Assembly (NCBI RefSeq): GCF_900107015.1
Contig: NZ_FNOI01000004.1
Location: 1-64,000 of the forward strand
DNA length: 64,000 nt
Direction: 5' to 3'
Origin: Litoreibacter albidus
Lineage (GTDB): Bacteria > Pseudomonadota > Alphaproteobacteria > Rhodobacterales > Rhodobacteraceae
Positions 1 to 7,477 of this stretch are shown here, piece by piece (the stretch's first letter is position 1; each line of letters opens with the position of its first letter). The position numbers were made by a program, and so were the translations under genes. Under the pieces are notes generated by a model. The model was not told where the DNA came from. It made no database searches and was given only the letters and a program-made list of their open reading frames with translations.

Positions 1-1
1 C

Positions 2-274
2 AGCCAATATTGCTCACACGATTACCAAAAAATCCTGCGCCAGCATGGCTTCAAAGTATCCATGTCTGGCAAAGGCAATTGCTATGATAATGCCGCCGTC
101 GAAACCTTCTTCAAAACCATCAAGGCAGAATTGATCTGGCGCGATAACTGGGGAACCCGCAGGAAGGCTGAGATGGTGATCTTCGAATACATCAACGGCT
201 TCTACAATCCACGACGACGCCATTCAACATTAGGTTGGAAAAGCCCTGTCGCATTCGAACGAAAGGTGGCCTAA
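2..274 (+). CDS. IS3-family transposase, C-terminal part (cut by window start)
   Basis: The frame is open from the first bases of the window, so the 5' end lies outside. About 90 residues remain. They show the end of an IS3 OrfB (rve) integrase core: the segment GNCYDNAAVETFF carries the last acidic residue of the DDE triad, and RRRHSTLGWKSPVAF is the usual C-terminal signature of these transposases. The protein would catalyse cut-and-circularise transposition. It marks the left edge of an accessory region. Whether the complete IS is intact cannot be seen. Confidence 0.9.
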   Translation, partial: SQYCSHDYQKILRQHGFKVSMSGKGNCYDNAAVETFFKTIKAELIWRDNWGTRRKAEMVIFEYINGFYNPRRRHSTLGWKSPVAFERKVA

Positions 275-694
275 ACGAGCACCAGGGGCGGCACGAAAGC
301 GCGACAGGTCCAATCGTTGAACTACGACTCCGTTGGACGTTAGCGAACCGTCGTCTTCCAGTGTCATCCCGGCCGCATGGGCCATCGCGCACGCAAAAGT
401 GTAAATTACGCTTGGCATCGGCGACAACAATATACCAAGAAGTCGAACGGAACTAGGGGCACCTCAGTTCTAGTAGCACAATGACACCCTTTCAAATGGG
501 CTTTTTTCTCCAATTTCAGCCGCGCAAAAAGTGAGGTACCACCGCCGGTCTGTGCCGCACCCAAATAATTTTCGAGCCCCCCCTCCTCACTTCCAACACC
601 TGCTGCGTCCATTTGGATGATTGGCCTTCTAGACAACTCCTGCAGTCAACCATTCTTCTTTGAGCGCGGGACTTCTCAGTCAGCACTGCCGCGC
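275..694. other. 420-bp gap after the IS; possible interrupted gene remnant
   Basis: No convincing complete gene is seen here. The IS end probably lies near 312. Beyond it, on the minus strand from 430 down to about 313, is a short open frame (TTG start, then MPSVIYTFACAMAHAAG...) that runs straight into the predicted IS end. It could be the start of a gene interrupted by the insertion. The rest (about 431-694) has only short overlapping frames on both strands that I cannot support. Confidence 0.3.
290..312. repeat. candidate right inverted-repeat end of the IS3-family element
   Basis: After the transposase stop the sequence runs to GCGACAGGTCCA at 301-312. Read on the other strand this begins TGGACCTGTCGC, matching the 5'-TG...CA-3' termini of IS3-family elements. 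The matching left end is outside the window, so the boundary is a prediction. Confidence 0.4.
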
Positions 695-1369
695 CTAACA
701 AACACATCTTCCATTTGAAGCCAGTACTCGAGCAAAGAAGAGCTTGTAGCCAATTTGATCTTGCTCGCTGGATTTTGGATACCGACAGGGAAGACGATAC
801 GCATCCCCTATTTTCACTAGCAAGAGGACGGCATCAACGTCTTCATAGCCAGCGCTGGTCAGATACGCTTTCCACTGGGCAATGATTGATGGCTCGCTTT
901 CTCCCACCGGATGCCAGCTCAAAGCTGCGTTCGAATTCGCCAATTCTACTTGGTTCTTACTTGGTTCTATATAGGGCGCGACAGTGCTGTCACCTTCAGA
1001 CGACATGCGCGACCTATGGCTGTCGCCCTCAGTGTCACCTTCACTGTCATGCTTAGCTTGTTTCGGCGACGCAATCTGCAAGGTGCGACGGCGGCGTGGA
1101 ATATTAACTTCCTGGAGCCAGCCTTGCTCAATCAGCTCCTTGATGTAGCGCTGAATGGAGCGGACTCCGACCCTCATCGCCTTTGCTAAGGTTTTGTTGG
1201 ATGGCCAACACTGACCAGTTTCACGACCGACGAACTGATCGCACAGCACATTGCCACATTGTTTTGCGGACCGGCTCAATTCAAAGGATCGATTGAGATC
1301 TTTCTTCCAATCGAAGCGGCGCTTGTTCCAAGAGTTCGGATACTGACCCTTTTTGGTTAAACTATCCAT
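695..1369 (-). CDS. helix-turn-helix (HTH_36-like) protein of an integrative element
   Basis: 224 aa. Residues of roughly 40-85 (a cysteine-containing segment, then ETGQCWPSNKTLAKAM and VRSIQRYIKELIEQGWL) look like the winged HTH_36 domain found in plasmid and island replication or regulatory proteins. The rest is polar and I do not recognise it. The ATG at 1369 follows the stop of the AlpA-like gene with a single base between them, so the two are translated from one message. With the integrase upstream, this suggests a maintenance or replication-control role in a small integrative element. Function is inferred from the HTH and context only. Confidence 0.65.
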   Translation of the reverse strand: MDSLTKKGQYPNSWNKRRFDWKKDLNRSFELSRSAKQCGNVLCDQFVGRETGQCWPSNKTLAKAMRVGVRSIQRYIKELIEQGWLQEVNIPRRRRTLQIASPKQAKHDSEGDTEGDSHRSRMSSEGDSTVAPYIEPSKNQVELANSNAALSWHPVGESEPSIIAQWKAYLTSAGYEDVDAVLLLVKIGDAYRLPCRYPKSSEQDQIGYKLFFARVLASNGRCVC

Positions 1370-1370
1370 T

Positions 1371-1583
1371 TTACTTCACCCCGCATGTGCGGCGTGCACC
1401 GACAGATCGGGCACTCATCCAGGCATCAATATCGGTGCGCCTGTAACGAACACCCCTCAAGCCGATGAGGACATAGTTCGGACCCGCGATGCTGCTAGTT
1501 CCCATCCGAAGCTTCGCAAGATAGCTCTCGCTCAGCCCCGTGTACTTTGCTGCTTCTCGTGCGGTTAGGTATTTTTCACTCAT
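1371..1583 (-). CDS. AlpA/excisionase-like helix-turn-helix protein
   Basis: 70 aa from the ATG at 1583, which has a GAGGAG ribosome-binding site about 7 bases upstream. A TTG 15 bases earlier is less likely. The sequence YLTAREAAKYTGLSESYLAK followed by GVRYRRTDIDAWM is the MerR-like HTH_17 fold of AlpA regulators and excisionases: a DNA-binding helix-turn-helix, then the wing ending in the typical DIDAWM. Such proteins control excision or integrase expression of phage-like islands. It lies between the integrase and the HTH_36-like gene, as in many small integrative elements. Confidence 0.8.
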   Translation of the reverse strand: MSEKYLTAREAAKYTGLSESYLAKLRMGTSSIAGPNYVLIGLRGVRYRRTDIDAWMSARSVGARRTCGVK

Positions 1584-1657
1584 TTTACTGCTCCTCAATG
1601 CTACTTGAGGTTTCTGAATGAACGATCCTCAGATCTAGTTCATGGTTAGGGCAGAAC

Positions 1658-2353
1658 TCATTTCTGCCTCAGCAAACCATATGACTCCTTCCAGCCTTTA
1701 AACGCAGAAACTGGGTCATCACTTTTGCCATGATGGTCAAACATATCGACAAGCAATCGGTAAAATGGGCCCGATTCATTCATGGCCTTCGGAACTGTTA
1801 CTGTCTCCGAGAATTGATCACAAATCACTGAGCAAGCATGTACGATCGCCCAAGCTTCCAGCTTTTTGTTACCCTCAGTCATTGCACGCGGAACGAAGTC
1901 AGCCACTTTTTCTACTGTTTGAGAAATTTTCTTCTGTACGTCGAGAAAATCCGAGGTTTCGGGTCCATTAGACAGGATATTAGTAGTGGTCGGAGACATG
2001 CCACCATCAGGCGTTTGTTCCTTTTGCGCCATGTCAAGGATCCGTTGATTTTCTTCTGCGCGCCCGAATAGCTGAATTGTATCTTCATCAAATTGGCTCT
2101 GCAGCGAGACTGGAAGATCCCCATAAATTCGTTGGATCTCGGAGAAATGATACTTCATCTTCTCAATTTTTTTCATAGTTTTTATGTGCGGCCAAGCGTC
2201 AGAGTATGCATGCGCTCGCACTGTCAGGAACCGAACAGCCATATATCCGATAGGGTAGTCTGCAGGACCGCCAAAGTGTTTTTCAAAAATTCGCTTGAGG
2301 CCATCTAGGTGCTCAACTGGATCCACGTCGGCGGGCAATTTGTTCTTTACCAA
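1658..2353 (-). CDS. unknown protein of the integrative element
   Basis: 231 aa from a TTG start, with no strong ribosome-binding site, so the true start may be internal. I do not recognise a family. It looks soluble and mostly helical, with no signal peptide or membrane segment. It contains a KTMKKIEKMKYHFSEIQRIYGDL segment of probable helix and a C-terminal part rich in aromatic residues (FKGWKESYGLLRQ). It lies between the integrase and the AlpA-like gene on the same strand, so it is probably element-encoded cargo or a mobilisation helper. Confidence 0.55.
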   Translation of the reverse strand: MVKNKLPADVDPVEHLDGLKRIFEKHFGGPADYPIGYMAVRFLTVRAHAYSDAWPHIKTMKKIEKMKYHFSEIQRIYGDLPVSLQSQFDEDTIQLFGRAEENQRILDMAQKEQTPDGGMSPTTTNILSNGPETSDFLDVQKKISQTVEKVADFVPRAMTEGNKKLEAWAIVHACSVICDQFSETVTVPKAMNESGPFYRLLVDMFDHHGKSDDPVSAFKGWKESYGLLRQK

Positions 2354-2404
2354 ATCAGTATCCTAATTTTTAAATCGTGCGCTTGCCGCTCGTATATCAA
2401 TTAT

Positions 2405-3487
2405 TTAACGCTTCAGGCCTGTACGTCGACTAAGTTCATCACAGGTAATCTCCATTGAAGGCCTTAACGCTTCAAGGGAAGGCTTCACATATCGCTGCCC
2501 AGTGATCGAGAGCGGCGTGTGATTGAGCAGCCTGCCAACGACTTCTTCCAAGACACCTGCCTCAACCGCCACCGTAGCAAAGGTGCGCCGATGCGTATGC
2601 AGGCTCCACGGAAAGTTCCGAGGATTGGTCACGTGTCCATTTCTAGACTTGGGCGAAGGGAACACCCAAGTTTTGCTTAAGCCACGAAGCGGAGCTATTA
2701 TCTCATGATGAAGCTGCAGAATAGGCAGATCAAAACTGCGGCCATTCTTGGTCATCGGAAGATGTATGTGATCCTCGCGCACGCTGTCCCATCGCAATGT
2801 AAGCGCTTCACTCTTTCGGAATCCCGTGAACAGGAGGAACTCATACAATACCTGATGGATCGGATTGGTCAGGCTATCCAGCTCAGTCCGCCAATGACGC
2901 AGGTCTCCAATTGTCTGACCGTCAAGCCGCTCCTCAAACCACTCGATTGCGAGCGTTGGCGTTTCGGGAAGATCATGAACACGCCTTGCATGATTCCAAA
3001 CGGCCCTGAAGTTTTTCAGCAGATGGTTGGCGGCAGACGGGCGGTCCGACAAGGATCGATGCTTCTCAACCACCATCTTCTTTGAAATCTCGTCGAGTGG
3101 CAGACGAAGCCATTCCTTGAGGTGAAGATCAAATTGCTGCCTAAGCCCTATCTTATGTGTCTCTGATCTCAACTTCGGTCTCGCTAGATATCCCTCAATG
3201 GACGCATCAAGTGTAGGAGCTCCGATTTGAGCCACCTTCCCTGCCCCGCGGCTCATCTCCAACGTGAGCCCTAAAGCCGTTTGTCGAGCCGCCTGAGCAC
3301 TAATGACGGGGAACCTGCCGATCATGATCCGCTTGGTCTGCCCTCCAACATCTTTCTGAAAATACCAAGTCTTCGAGCGCTTCCCCACGAAGAGAACCAG
3401 CCCCCTAATCTCACTGTCCCAATGCTTGTCAGTACCCGTTTTTGTCTGTGGAACCCGTCGTGCAAAGGTCTCGGAGAGCTTTGGCAT
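2405..3487 (-). CDS. tyrosine site-specific recombinase (integrase)
   Basis: 360 aa from the ATG at 3487, preceded by AAAAGG. A longer frame up to 3562 lacks a better start. The N-terminal part resembles the arm-binding domain of P4-type integrases, the middle the SAM-like core-binding domain. All catalytic residues of the family are visible: Arg about 224 (TGFRKSEAL), Lys about 247, His-x-x-Arg about 297-300 (HTHRRTF), His about 323 (LLNH) and Tyr about 333 (QRYVKP). It should integrate and excise the element. The gene is read away from a tRNA-Gly-like fragment 125 bp upstream, which is the expected position of an attachment site. Confidence 0.92.
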   Translation of the reverse strand: MPKLSETFARRVPQTKTGTDKHWDSEIRGLVLFVGKRSKTWYFQKDVGGQTKRIMIGRFPVISAQAARQTALGLTLEMSRGAGKVAQIGAPTLDASIEGYLARPKLRSETHKIGLRQQFDLHLKEWLRLPLDEISKKMVVEKHRSLSDRPSAANHLLKNFRAVWNHARRVHDLPETPTLAIEWFEERLDGQTIGDLRHWRTELDSLTNPIHQVLYEFLLFTGFRKSEALTLRWDSVREDHIHLPMTKNGRSFDLPILQLHHEIIAPLRGLSKTWVFPSPKSRNGHVTNPRNFPWSLHTHRRTFATVAVEAGVLEEVVGRLLNHTPLSITGQRYVKPSLEALRPSMEITCDELSRRTGLKR

Positions 3488-3824
3488 ATTGTCGGCCTTT
3501 TGTAGGTATTGAACTGAAACACAGGGAACCATGAGGAACCTCTGTATCGCAATTTGTTCCACAAAGTGAATGACTTGGCAACTCCAGGAATGTCTGGGAA
3601 TGCTATAACGTTTGCTTGGAAAACTGAGGTCTTAACCATTACACAACGCCCGCTCAGGGCCGTTCAGGCTTGGCGAAATCATTATTCCACGGTGAAAAAA
3701 TGGTCAAGCAGGTATGAGCACAACGCTAGGTCAGAATTAGTGCTGCCCCCACCATTGATGACTTATGGGGTGCCGTTCTGCGTCCCCGTAATTCCAAATG
3801 CTTCTCGCTCAAGCATAGTTGAAC
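3488..3824. other. 337-bp gap between integrase and kinase genes
   Basis: Apart from the tRNA-Gly-like fragment (3614-3653), I see no gene here. The segment 3488-3613 is the integrase leader. The segment 3654-3824 lies downstream of the kinase stop, with no clear terminator or reading frame. Confidence 0.5.
3614..3653 (-). tRNA. 5'-half tRNA-Gly(UCC)-like fragment, possible att scar
   Basis: On the minus strand the sequence starts GCGGGCG (acceptor strand), has a D-arm with AATGGTTAA, and continues CTCAG TTTTCCAAGC, which matches the anticodon arm of tRNA-Gly with anticodon TCC. After the anticodon loop the homology stops: no complementary anticodon strand, T-arm or GGTTCGA follows. One D-stem pair is also broken (G-G). 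It is therefore a half gene ending near the anticodon loop, a known integration position for tyrosine recombinases. The integrase lies on the broken side. Confidence 0.5.
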
Positions 3825-4853
3825 TCACATGCCATGACGACCTTCGGCAAGAAAACGAGTGGCCATTTGATGGAGGCGCGACAATGCCAGCGGATCCCTT
3901 TGGTAGGTCACAATACGTTCAAGCATCTGGAGCCCGATGAAAAATGGGAGCAATGATGGTATTTCGCCTTCCGGCAATACTCCACTTGCAAGGAACGCTG
4001 TAAAATCCGGCTCAGCGACACCCGCCCTATAGACCATTTCGACAGTCGCGACAGAAGGCTCTAGTGGCGTCTGTGTTTGTGTCCAAACCAAGAACTTCGC
4101 AACATCGTCAACAATTGGACGCCAAGCCTCACCTTGGACATCAACGCCATAAAGAGTGCCCTCGTGATAATGCGCATTGATGCTAACATAATCGCCATGC
4201 ACTGCCGCCTTTATCACACTGGAGCCGCGCAGCGACGGTGCACGTTCTCTGAGAGATTTTAGAACCAAATTGAACAGCTCTTGATCCGTGGCAGACAGCG
4301 TCGAAATATCTGTTTCTGAGCGCTTTCTTATCCACCAGCCTGGGCTAAAACTCGGAGATACCTCAGTTCGAAACTCTGTATATGCTCGAAGCCATCCACC
4401 ACTAAGCTCAATCAATGCGCTCCTCTGCTTTAGGTCGGCTCGCCGGATGGCATCATCTAACCGAAGTCCGGGGACAAAGCTCAGAGCGATGATCCCCAGC
4501 TCAGGGAAAGCGGCCACGCATTCGTTGATCCTGTAGGGCGCGGCGCACATTCTTTTCGACAAGGCATCAAGTTCTTTTTGAGCCCTCAGAACCTGATTGC
4601 GTGCCTCCGAGTGCAAGTAGTGCTTGATCACTACTTTAGCGCCACTCAGCTGAGCAATTGCAGTTGTACGTTTAGGACCCGTCTTGATGATGGTTTCAAT
4701 GTTGAAATCCTCGAACCCGGGATGTCCTCGGACCACCTCATAGATGCTGTGTTCAGCGTGAAGCTTTTCCAAAGGTGGTTTCATATACTTATCCCGAAGC
4801 TGCGAAAACCGTTCGTTGTGGGGCGCTATCTTCAAACGTTTCTCAGAGCCCAA
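3825..4853 (-). CDS. APH-fold phosphotransferase (kinase-like protein)
   Basis: 342 aa. The C-terminal half carries the Brenner motif of aminoglycoside phosphotransferase/choline-kinase-like enzymes: HGDYVSIN (about 219-226, catalytic Asp and metal-binding Asn), followed by YGVDVQGEAWRPIVDD with the second metal Asp near 238. A VVIKHY segment near 74-79 fits the ATP-anchoring lysine. It should transfer phosphate from ATP to a small molecule or sugar; the substrate is unknown. The TTG start overlaps the end of the glycosyltransferase by 22 bp, so the two are translationally coupled, pointing to a glycan or glycolipid substrate rather than drug resistance. An ATG at 4784 is an alternative start. 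Confidence 0.7.
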   Translation of the reverse strand: MGSEKRLKIAPHNERFSQLRDKYMKPPLEKLHAEHSIYEVVRGHPGFEDFNIETIIKTGPKRTTAIAQLSGAKVVIKHYLHSEARNQVLRAQKELDALSKRMCAAPYRINECVAAFPELGIIALSFVPGLRLDDAIRRADLKQRSALIELSGGWLRAYTEFRTEVSPSFSPGWWIRKRSETDISTLSATDQELFNLVLKSLRERAPSLRGSSVIKAAVHGDYVSINAHYHEGTLYGVDVQGEAWRPIVDDVAKFLVWTQTQTPLEPSVATVEMVYRAGVAEPDFTAFLASGVLPEGEIPSLLPFFIGLQMLERIVTYQRDPLALSRLHQMATRFLAEGRHGM

Positions 4854-5635
4854 GTCAGGCCAGAATCGTTATCAAGGCCGAGTTTATGCTCATACACGCG
4901 CCAGTTTTGCTCTGTATGTTTGTAATCTGCATCAAACTGCCGGAAGAGTTCGGACTTGAGGCAGCTTTGGGGCAACAAACCAACATCATACTTTCCAATG
5001 TTCTGATATAAAAACGTCGTAAAGGCACCCGGCCCTGATAGCCAAAAAATACCTCGGGAGTCGATATCGTGAATATTTCGCAGAACCTGATCTAACATGG
5101 CTTCTATGAACGGGTGGCATGGCGGAGCAGCAACAAACCAATTATTCACAACGCAATTTGGAACATTGGTCATAGATGACGCCCAGACCCGCTCACCTCC
5201 GCATCTCAAAAATTCAGGAATTCGGTATTCTGGTTTACTATCTGCATCGCAGTATAAACCGCCGCACTTAGCAAGCCGATACAATCGAAAGACATCTGAT
5301 TTAAGAGCAGGGTGCCAAAGCTCAGAATAGGCTTTAGCCGCGGCGTCTCCAAACCCCTCCCGAATGAAATCCCGGGCGGATTGGTCGTCATACCAGACGT
5401 GCTCTTCGGCGCAACTTACCCAAAGCTGCTTCGCGTCCAAAATCTCCTTCGGCGGCATAGAATGATCCCAAAACTGAAACACATCCATTACAGAATTTTC
5501 TGTAGCAGGAAATTCAGCCCGATGACCCGAATATGCAGCCCATCCCATAGCTTCAAAGCGCGTCATGCTATGAGCATCAGCGTCAGAGACAATGCGCTTC
5601 AATCTGTCATACGAGCCGTCGCTGAGATCACCCAA
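4832..5635 (-). CDS. GT32-type glycosyltransferase (DXD sugar-binding family)
   Basis: 267 aa from a TTG start with no good ribosome-binding site. Residues 54-135 fit the Gly_transf_sug/OCH1 pattern: FWDHSMPPKE, a WYDD segment near 81-84, then HPALKSDVFRLYRLAKCGGL leading to the nucleotide-sugar binding DXD (Asp130-Ala-Asp132). A single sugar would be added to a lipid, protein or polysaccharide acceptor in the cytoplasm. The frame stays open upstream without a start codon, and a 67-aa frame in another phase ends close by, so the N-terminus may be frameshifted. Cotranscribed with the kinase. Confidence 0.75.
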   Translation of the reverse strand: MGDLSDGSYDRLKRIVSDADAHSMTRFEAMGWAAYSGHRAEFPATENSVMDVFQFWDHSMPPKEILDAKQLWVSCAEEHVWYDDQSARDFIREGFGDAAAKAYSELWHPALKSDVFRLYRLAKCGGLYCDADSKPEYRIPEFLRCGGERVWASSMTNVPNCVVNNWFVAAPPCHPFIEAMLDQVLRNIHDIDSRGIFWLSGPGAFTTFLYQNIGKYDVGLLPQSCLKSELFRQFDADYKHTEQNWRVYEHKLGLDNDSGLTWALRNV

Positions 5636-5643
5636 GAGAGCGG

Positions 5644-5847
5644 TCAGGAGCCGCGGCTGCCCCCAACCGTGTGGCGCGCAATCGGAAGGAGAGGTTGGAA
5701 ATCTACAGTTTCCACCTCTGCACTCAATAAGTCGTCCACAAGTCGAAATGGCACACCTGCAACATCAAACCCCTTTTCGGACAGACGTTGCAGGTATCGA
5801 TCAAGTGCAGAAAACTTCTGTTTTCCTCGTAGGTGGTCAATCCGCAA
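5644..5847 (-). CDS. small ORF, possible frameshifted N-terminus of the glycosyltransferase
   Basis: 67 aa from a TTG, ending 8 bp before the glycosyltransferase start. The composition reads as real protein (KQKFSALDRYLQRLSEKGF...). I recognise no family. Either a small operon leader gene, or the first part of the glycosyltransferase separated by a one-base frameshift near 5640-5660. The longer fused protein would be about 335 aa. Low confidence. Confidence 0.3.
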   Translation of the reverse strand: MRIDHLRGKQKFSALDRYLQRLSEKGFDVAGVPFRLVDDLLSAEVETVDFQPLLPIARHTVGGSRGS

Positions 5848-6022
5848 GCGATGTTAATACTTCAGCTTCACACCCAATACGCGTCCTTTCCGTGGCCCAC
5901 ATGCTTGTCTAGCACTTAGGGAAAAATCCGAAAGGGTTTCGGCGCTGTAAGGCACCGAAACAAGGACTAAGTAGAGGTCTTCTCTCTAAGAACTGATCTT
6001 ATCACATTTTCTAACTTTCGAC
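5848..6022. other. leader and spacer between island operon and gst gene
   Basis: With the adjoining doubtful small ORF this makes a 387-bp stretch (5636-6022) without a secure gene. Besides the candidate attenuator at 5914-5972 I see no gene. The gst gene ends at 6023. The change to the high-GC codon pattern of the rest of the window happens here, so the right edge of the accessory region probably falls in this interval. Confidence 0.4.
5914..5972 (-). promoter_or_regulatory. candidate transcription attenuator in the glycosyltransferase leader
   Basis: Read on the minus strand, an outer stem (ACTTAG/CTAAGT, 5914-5919 with 5967-5972) encloses two mutually exclusive hairpins. One is GTTTCGG with CCGAAAC (5955-5961 with 5936-5942). 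The other is CCGAAA-CCC-TTTCGG (5928-5942) followed by A and five T (5922-5927), which has the form of a weak intrinsic terminator. Because the segment 5937-5942 belongs to both, formation of the first would prevent the second. It lies about 70 bases before the small ORF and the glycosyltransferase-kinase operon. Confidence 0.35.
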
Positions 6023-6628
6023 CTACCCCAGCTGCGCCGCCTCCCGCTCCGCGATCACCTTCAGCGCGGGACGCGCGGCGCAGCGTTTTATCCAGTCTTG
6101 CACGGCCGGCTGCTTTGGCGCGGCGTCGGGCAGCCAGTGAAACGGGCTCGACAGCAACAGATCCACCGCAGAATACGCCTGCCCCAAAAGGTACGGCTGC
6201 CCGTCCAACGCATCGGCCAAGCGCGCGACGACCGCGTCCAGATCACGGAATGTCGCGTGAACGGCGGGGTGCTCCAGTTTTGCCCAGTCAAGCACCAGAA
6301 CAGGCTCCATCACGCCTTGATAATAGAACAGCCAACTCAGGAAAGCGCCGCGTTGCGGGTGCCCAACGGGGCGGCCCATCCCCGCGTCGGGAAACATGTC
6401 AGTCAGATAGGTGATGATCGCACCGCGCTCATGCACATAGTCCGCGCCATTCGTCAGGTAAGGCACCTTGCCTTCGGGGTGCGGGTTTTGCGGGTCCGGC
6501 GCGCCGCTGCCGTCTTCACGGGCCACGGTGACGTTCACCACCTCAACGCGGTCAGCCGCGCCCAACTCCTCAAGAAGTGCGAGGATAGAGGTCGAGCGGG
6601 TATTGGGCGCGTGATAAAGCTTCAACAT
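6023..6628 (-). CDS. glutathione S-transferase family protein
   Basis: 201 aa from the ATG at 6628, with an AAGGAG ribosome-binding site. The frame continues upstream but over the divergent promoter. The N-terminal thioredoxin-fold domain begins MLKLYHAPNTRST, with Ser/Thr candidates for glutathione activation, and has the conserved GKVPYL and HERGAIITYL motifs. The C-terminal helical domain follows from about residue 85. It probably conjugates glutathione to electrophiles in the cytosol; the substrate is unknown. It is divergent from a WYL regulator with a palindrome between them, so it is probably that regulator's target. Confidence 0.85.
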   Translation of the reverse strand: MLKLYHAPNTRSTSILALLEELGAADRVEVVNVTVAREDGSGAPDPQNPHPEGKVPYLTNGADYVHERGAIITYLTDMFPDAGMGRPVGHPQRGAFLSWLFYYQGVMEPVLVLDWAKLEHPAVHATFRDLDAVVARLADALDGQPYLLGQAYSAVDLLLSSPFHWLPDAAPKQPAVQDWIKRCAARPALKVIAEREAAQLG

Positions 6629-6679
6629 GATTTGGGGTCTCCTTGGGTTTCCTTGATGCCTTGCTTTATCACCGTCCCA

Positions 6680-6696
6680 CTGACAGATTATGTCAG
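6680..6696. promoter_or_regulatory. palindromic operator CTGACA-N5-TGTCAG
   Basis: A perfect 6-bp inverted repeat with a 5-bp spacer, ending 1 bp before the ATG of the WYL regulator and about 50 bp upstream of the gst start. The 69-bp region serves both divergent genes. This is the natural binding site for the YafY-type regulator, which would repress itself and gst. No binding data are available. Confidence 0.6.
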
Positions 6697-6697
6697 C

Positions 6698-7408
6698 ATG
6701 GCACGGACCGATCGCCTCATGCGCCTGATGGATGCGCTGCGCCGCTTGCCGGTGCCTGTCACAGCCGCGCGGCTGGCGGCAGAAACGGGCGTGTCGCCGC
6801 GTCAACTCTACCGTGACATCGCCACCCTGCGCGCAGGCGGCGCGCTGATTGATGGCGAGGCTGGCGTCGGATACCGCTTGACAGAAGACACCGCCCTGCC
6901 CCCGCAAAGTTTCTCGCAGCTAGAGATCGAGGCCCTTGTCCTTGCCGTTGGAGAACTGCAGCAAACCGGCGACGCGGCGCTGGAGGCGGCGGGCCGCTCG
7001 GCCCTCGCCCGTATCATCGCCACCCTTCCCGGGGAGCAGTCGCGCCAAGCGCTCCACACCGTCTTGCGCAGCTTCCGCCAACCGCCGCGCCCCGTTGATT
7101 TTACGGCCGATATGGCGCTTTTGCGCCGCGCCTGCTGGGAGGAGCTGGCGCTTGATGTCCGCTACCGTGACCTCAAGGGGCAAGTGACGGAGCGGGAAGT
7201 CTGGCCCTTGGGCATCAGCTACGCCGCGTCAACGCTGATGCTGTTGGTGTGGTGCTGTTTGCGGCAAGATTGGCGGCTCTTTCACGTTGGCGGTATTGAG
7301 CAGCTGAGCCTGAACGGGCGCAGCTTCAGACCGCGCCGCGTGCCACTGCTGCGCGACTACGCGGCGCGGCAACGCGCCCTGCGCGACGGACAGCCCCCAC
7401 AGGCCTGA
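6698..7408 (+). CDS. YafY-type HTH/WYL-domain transcriptional regulator
   Basis: 236 aa from the ATG at 6698. An in-frame extension upstream would run through gst. Residues 1-60 form a DeoR-like winged HTH (AARLAAETGVSPRQLYRDIATLRAGGALIDGEAGVGYRL). The rest is the WYL-like ligand-sensing region, ending in FRPRRVPLLRDY, typical of the YafY group. It probably controls the divergent gst through the palindrome at 6680-6696. The ligand is unknown. Confidence 0.85.
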   Translation: MARTDRLMRLMDALRRLPVPVTAARLAAETGVSPRQLYRDIATLRAGGALIDGEAGVGYRLTEDTALPPQSFSQLEIEALVLAVGELQQTGDAALEAAGRSALARIIATLPGEQSRQALHTVLRSFRQPPRPVDFTADMALLRRACWEELALDVRYRDLKGQVTEREVWPLGISYAASTLMLLVWCCLRQDWRLFHVGGIEQLSLNGRSFRPRRVPLLRDYAARQRALRDGQPPQA

Positions 7409-7477
7409 TAAAAACCCGCATATCTACCAGCATATTCCTGCCATCAACTGACCAGCCTGCTTGTATTTGTATAAACT

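Noticed and set aside
6629-6907. N-terminal extension of the gst frame
   Set aside because: Would cover the divergent regulator and its promoter; the ATG at 6628 has a clear ribosome-binding site.
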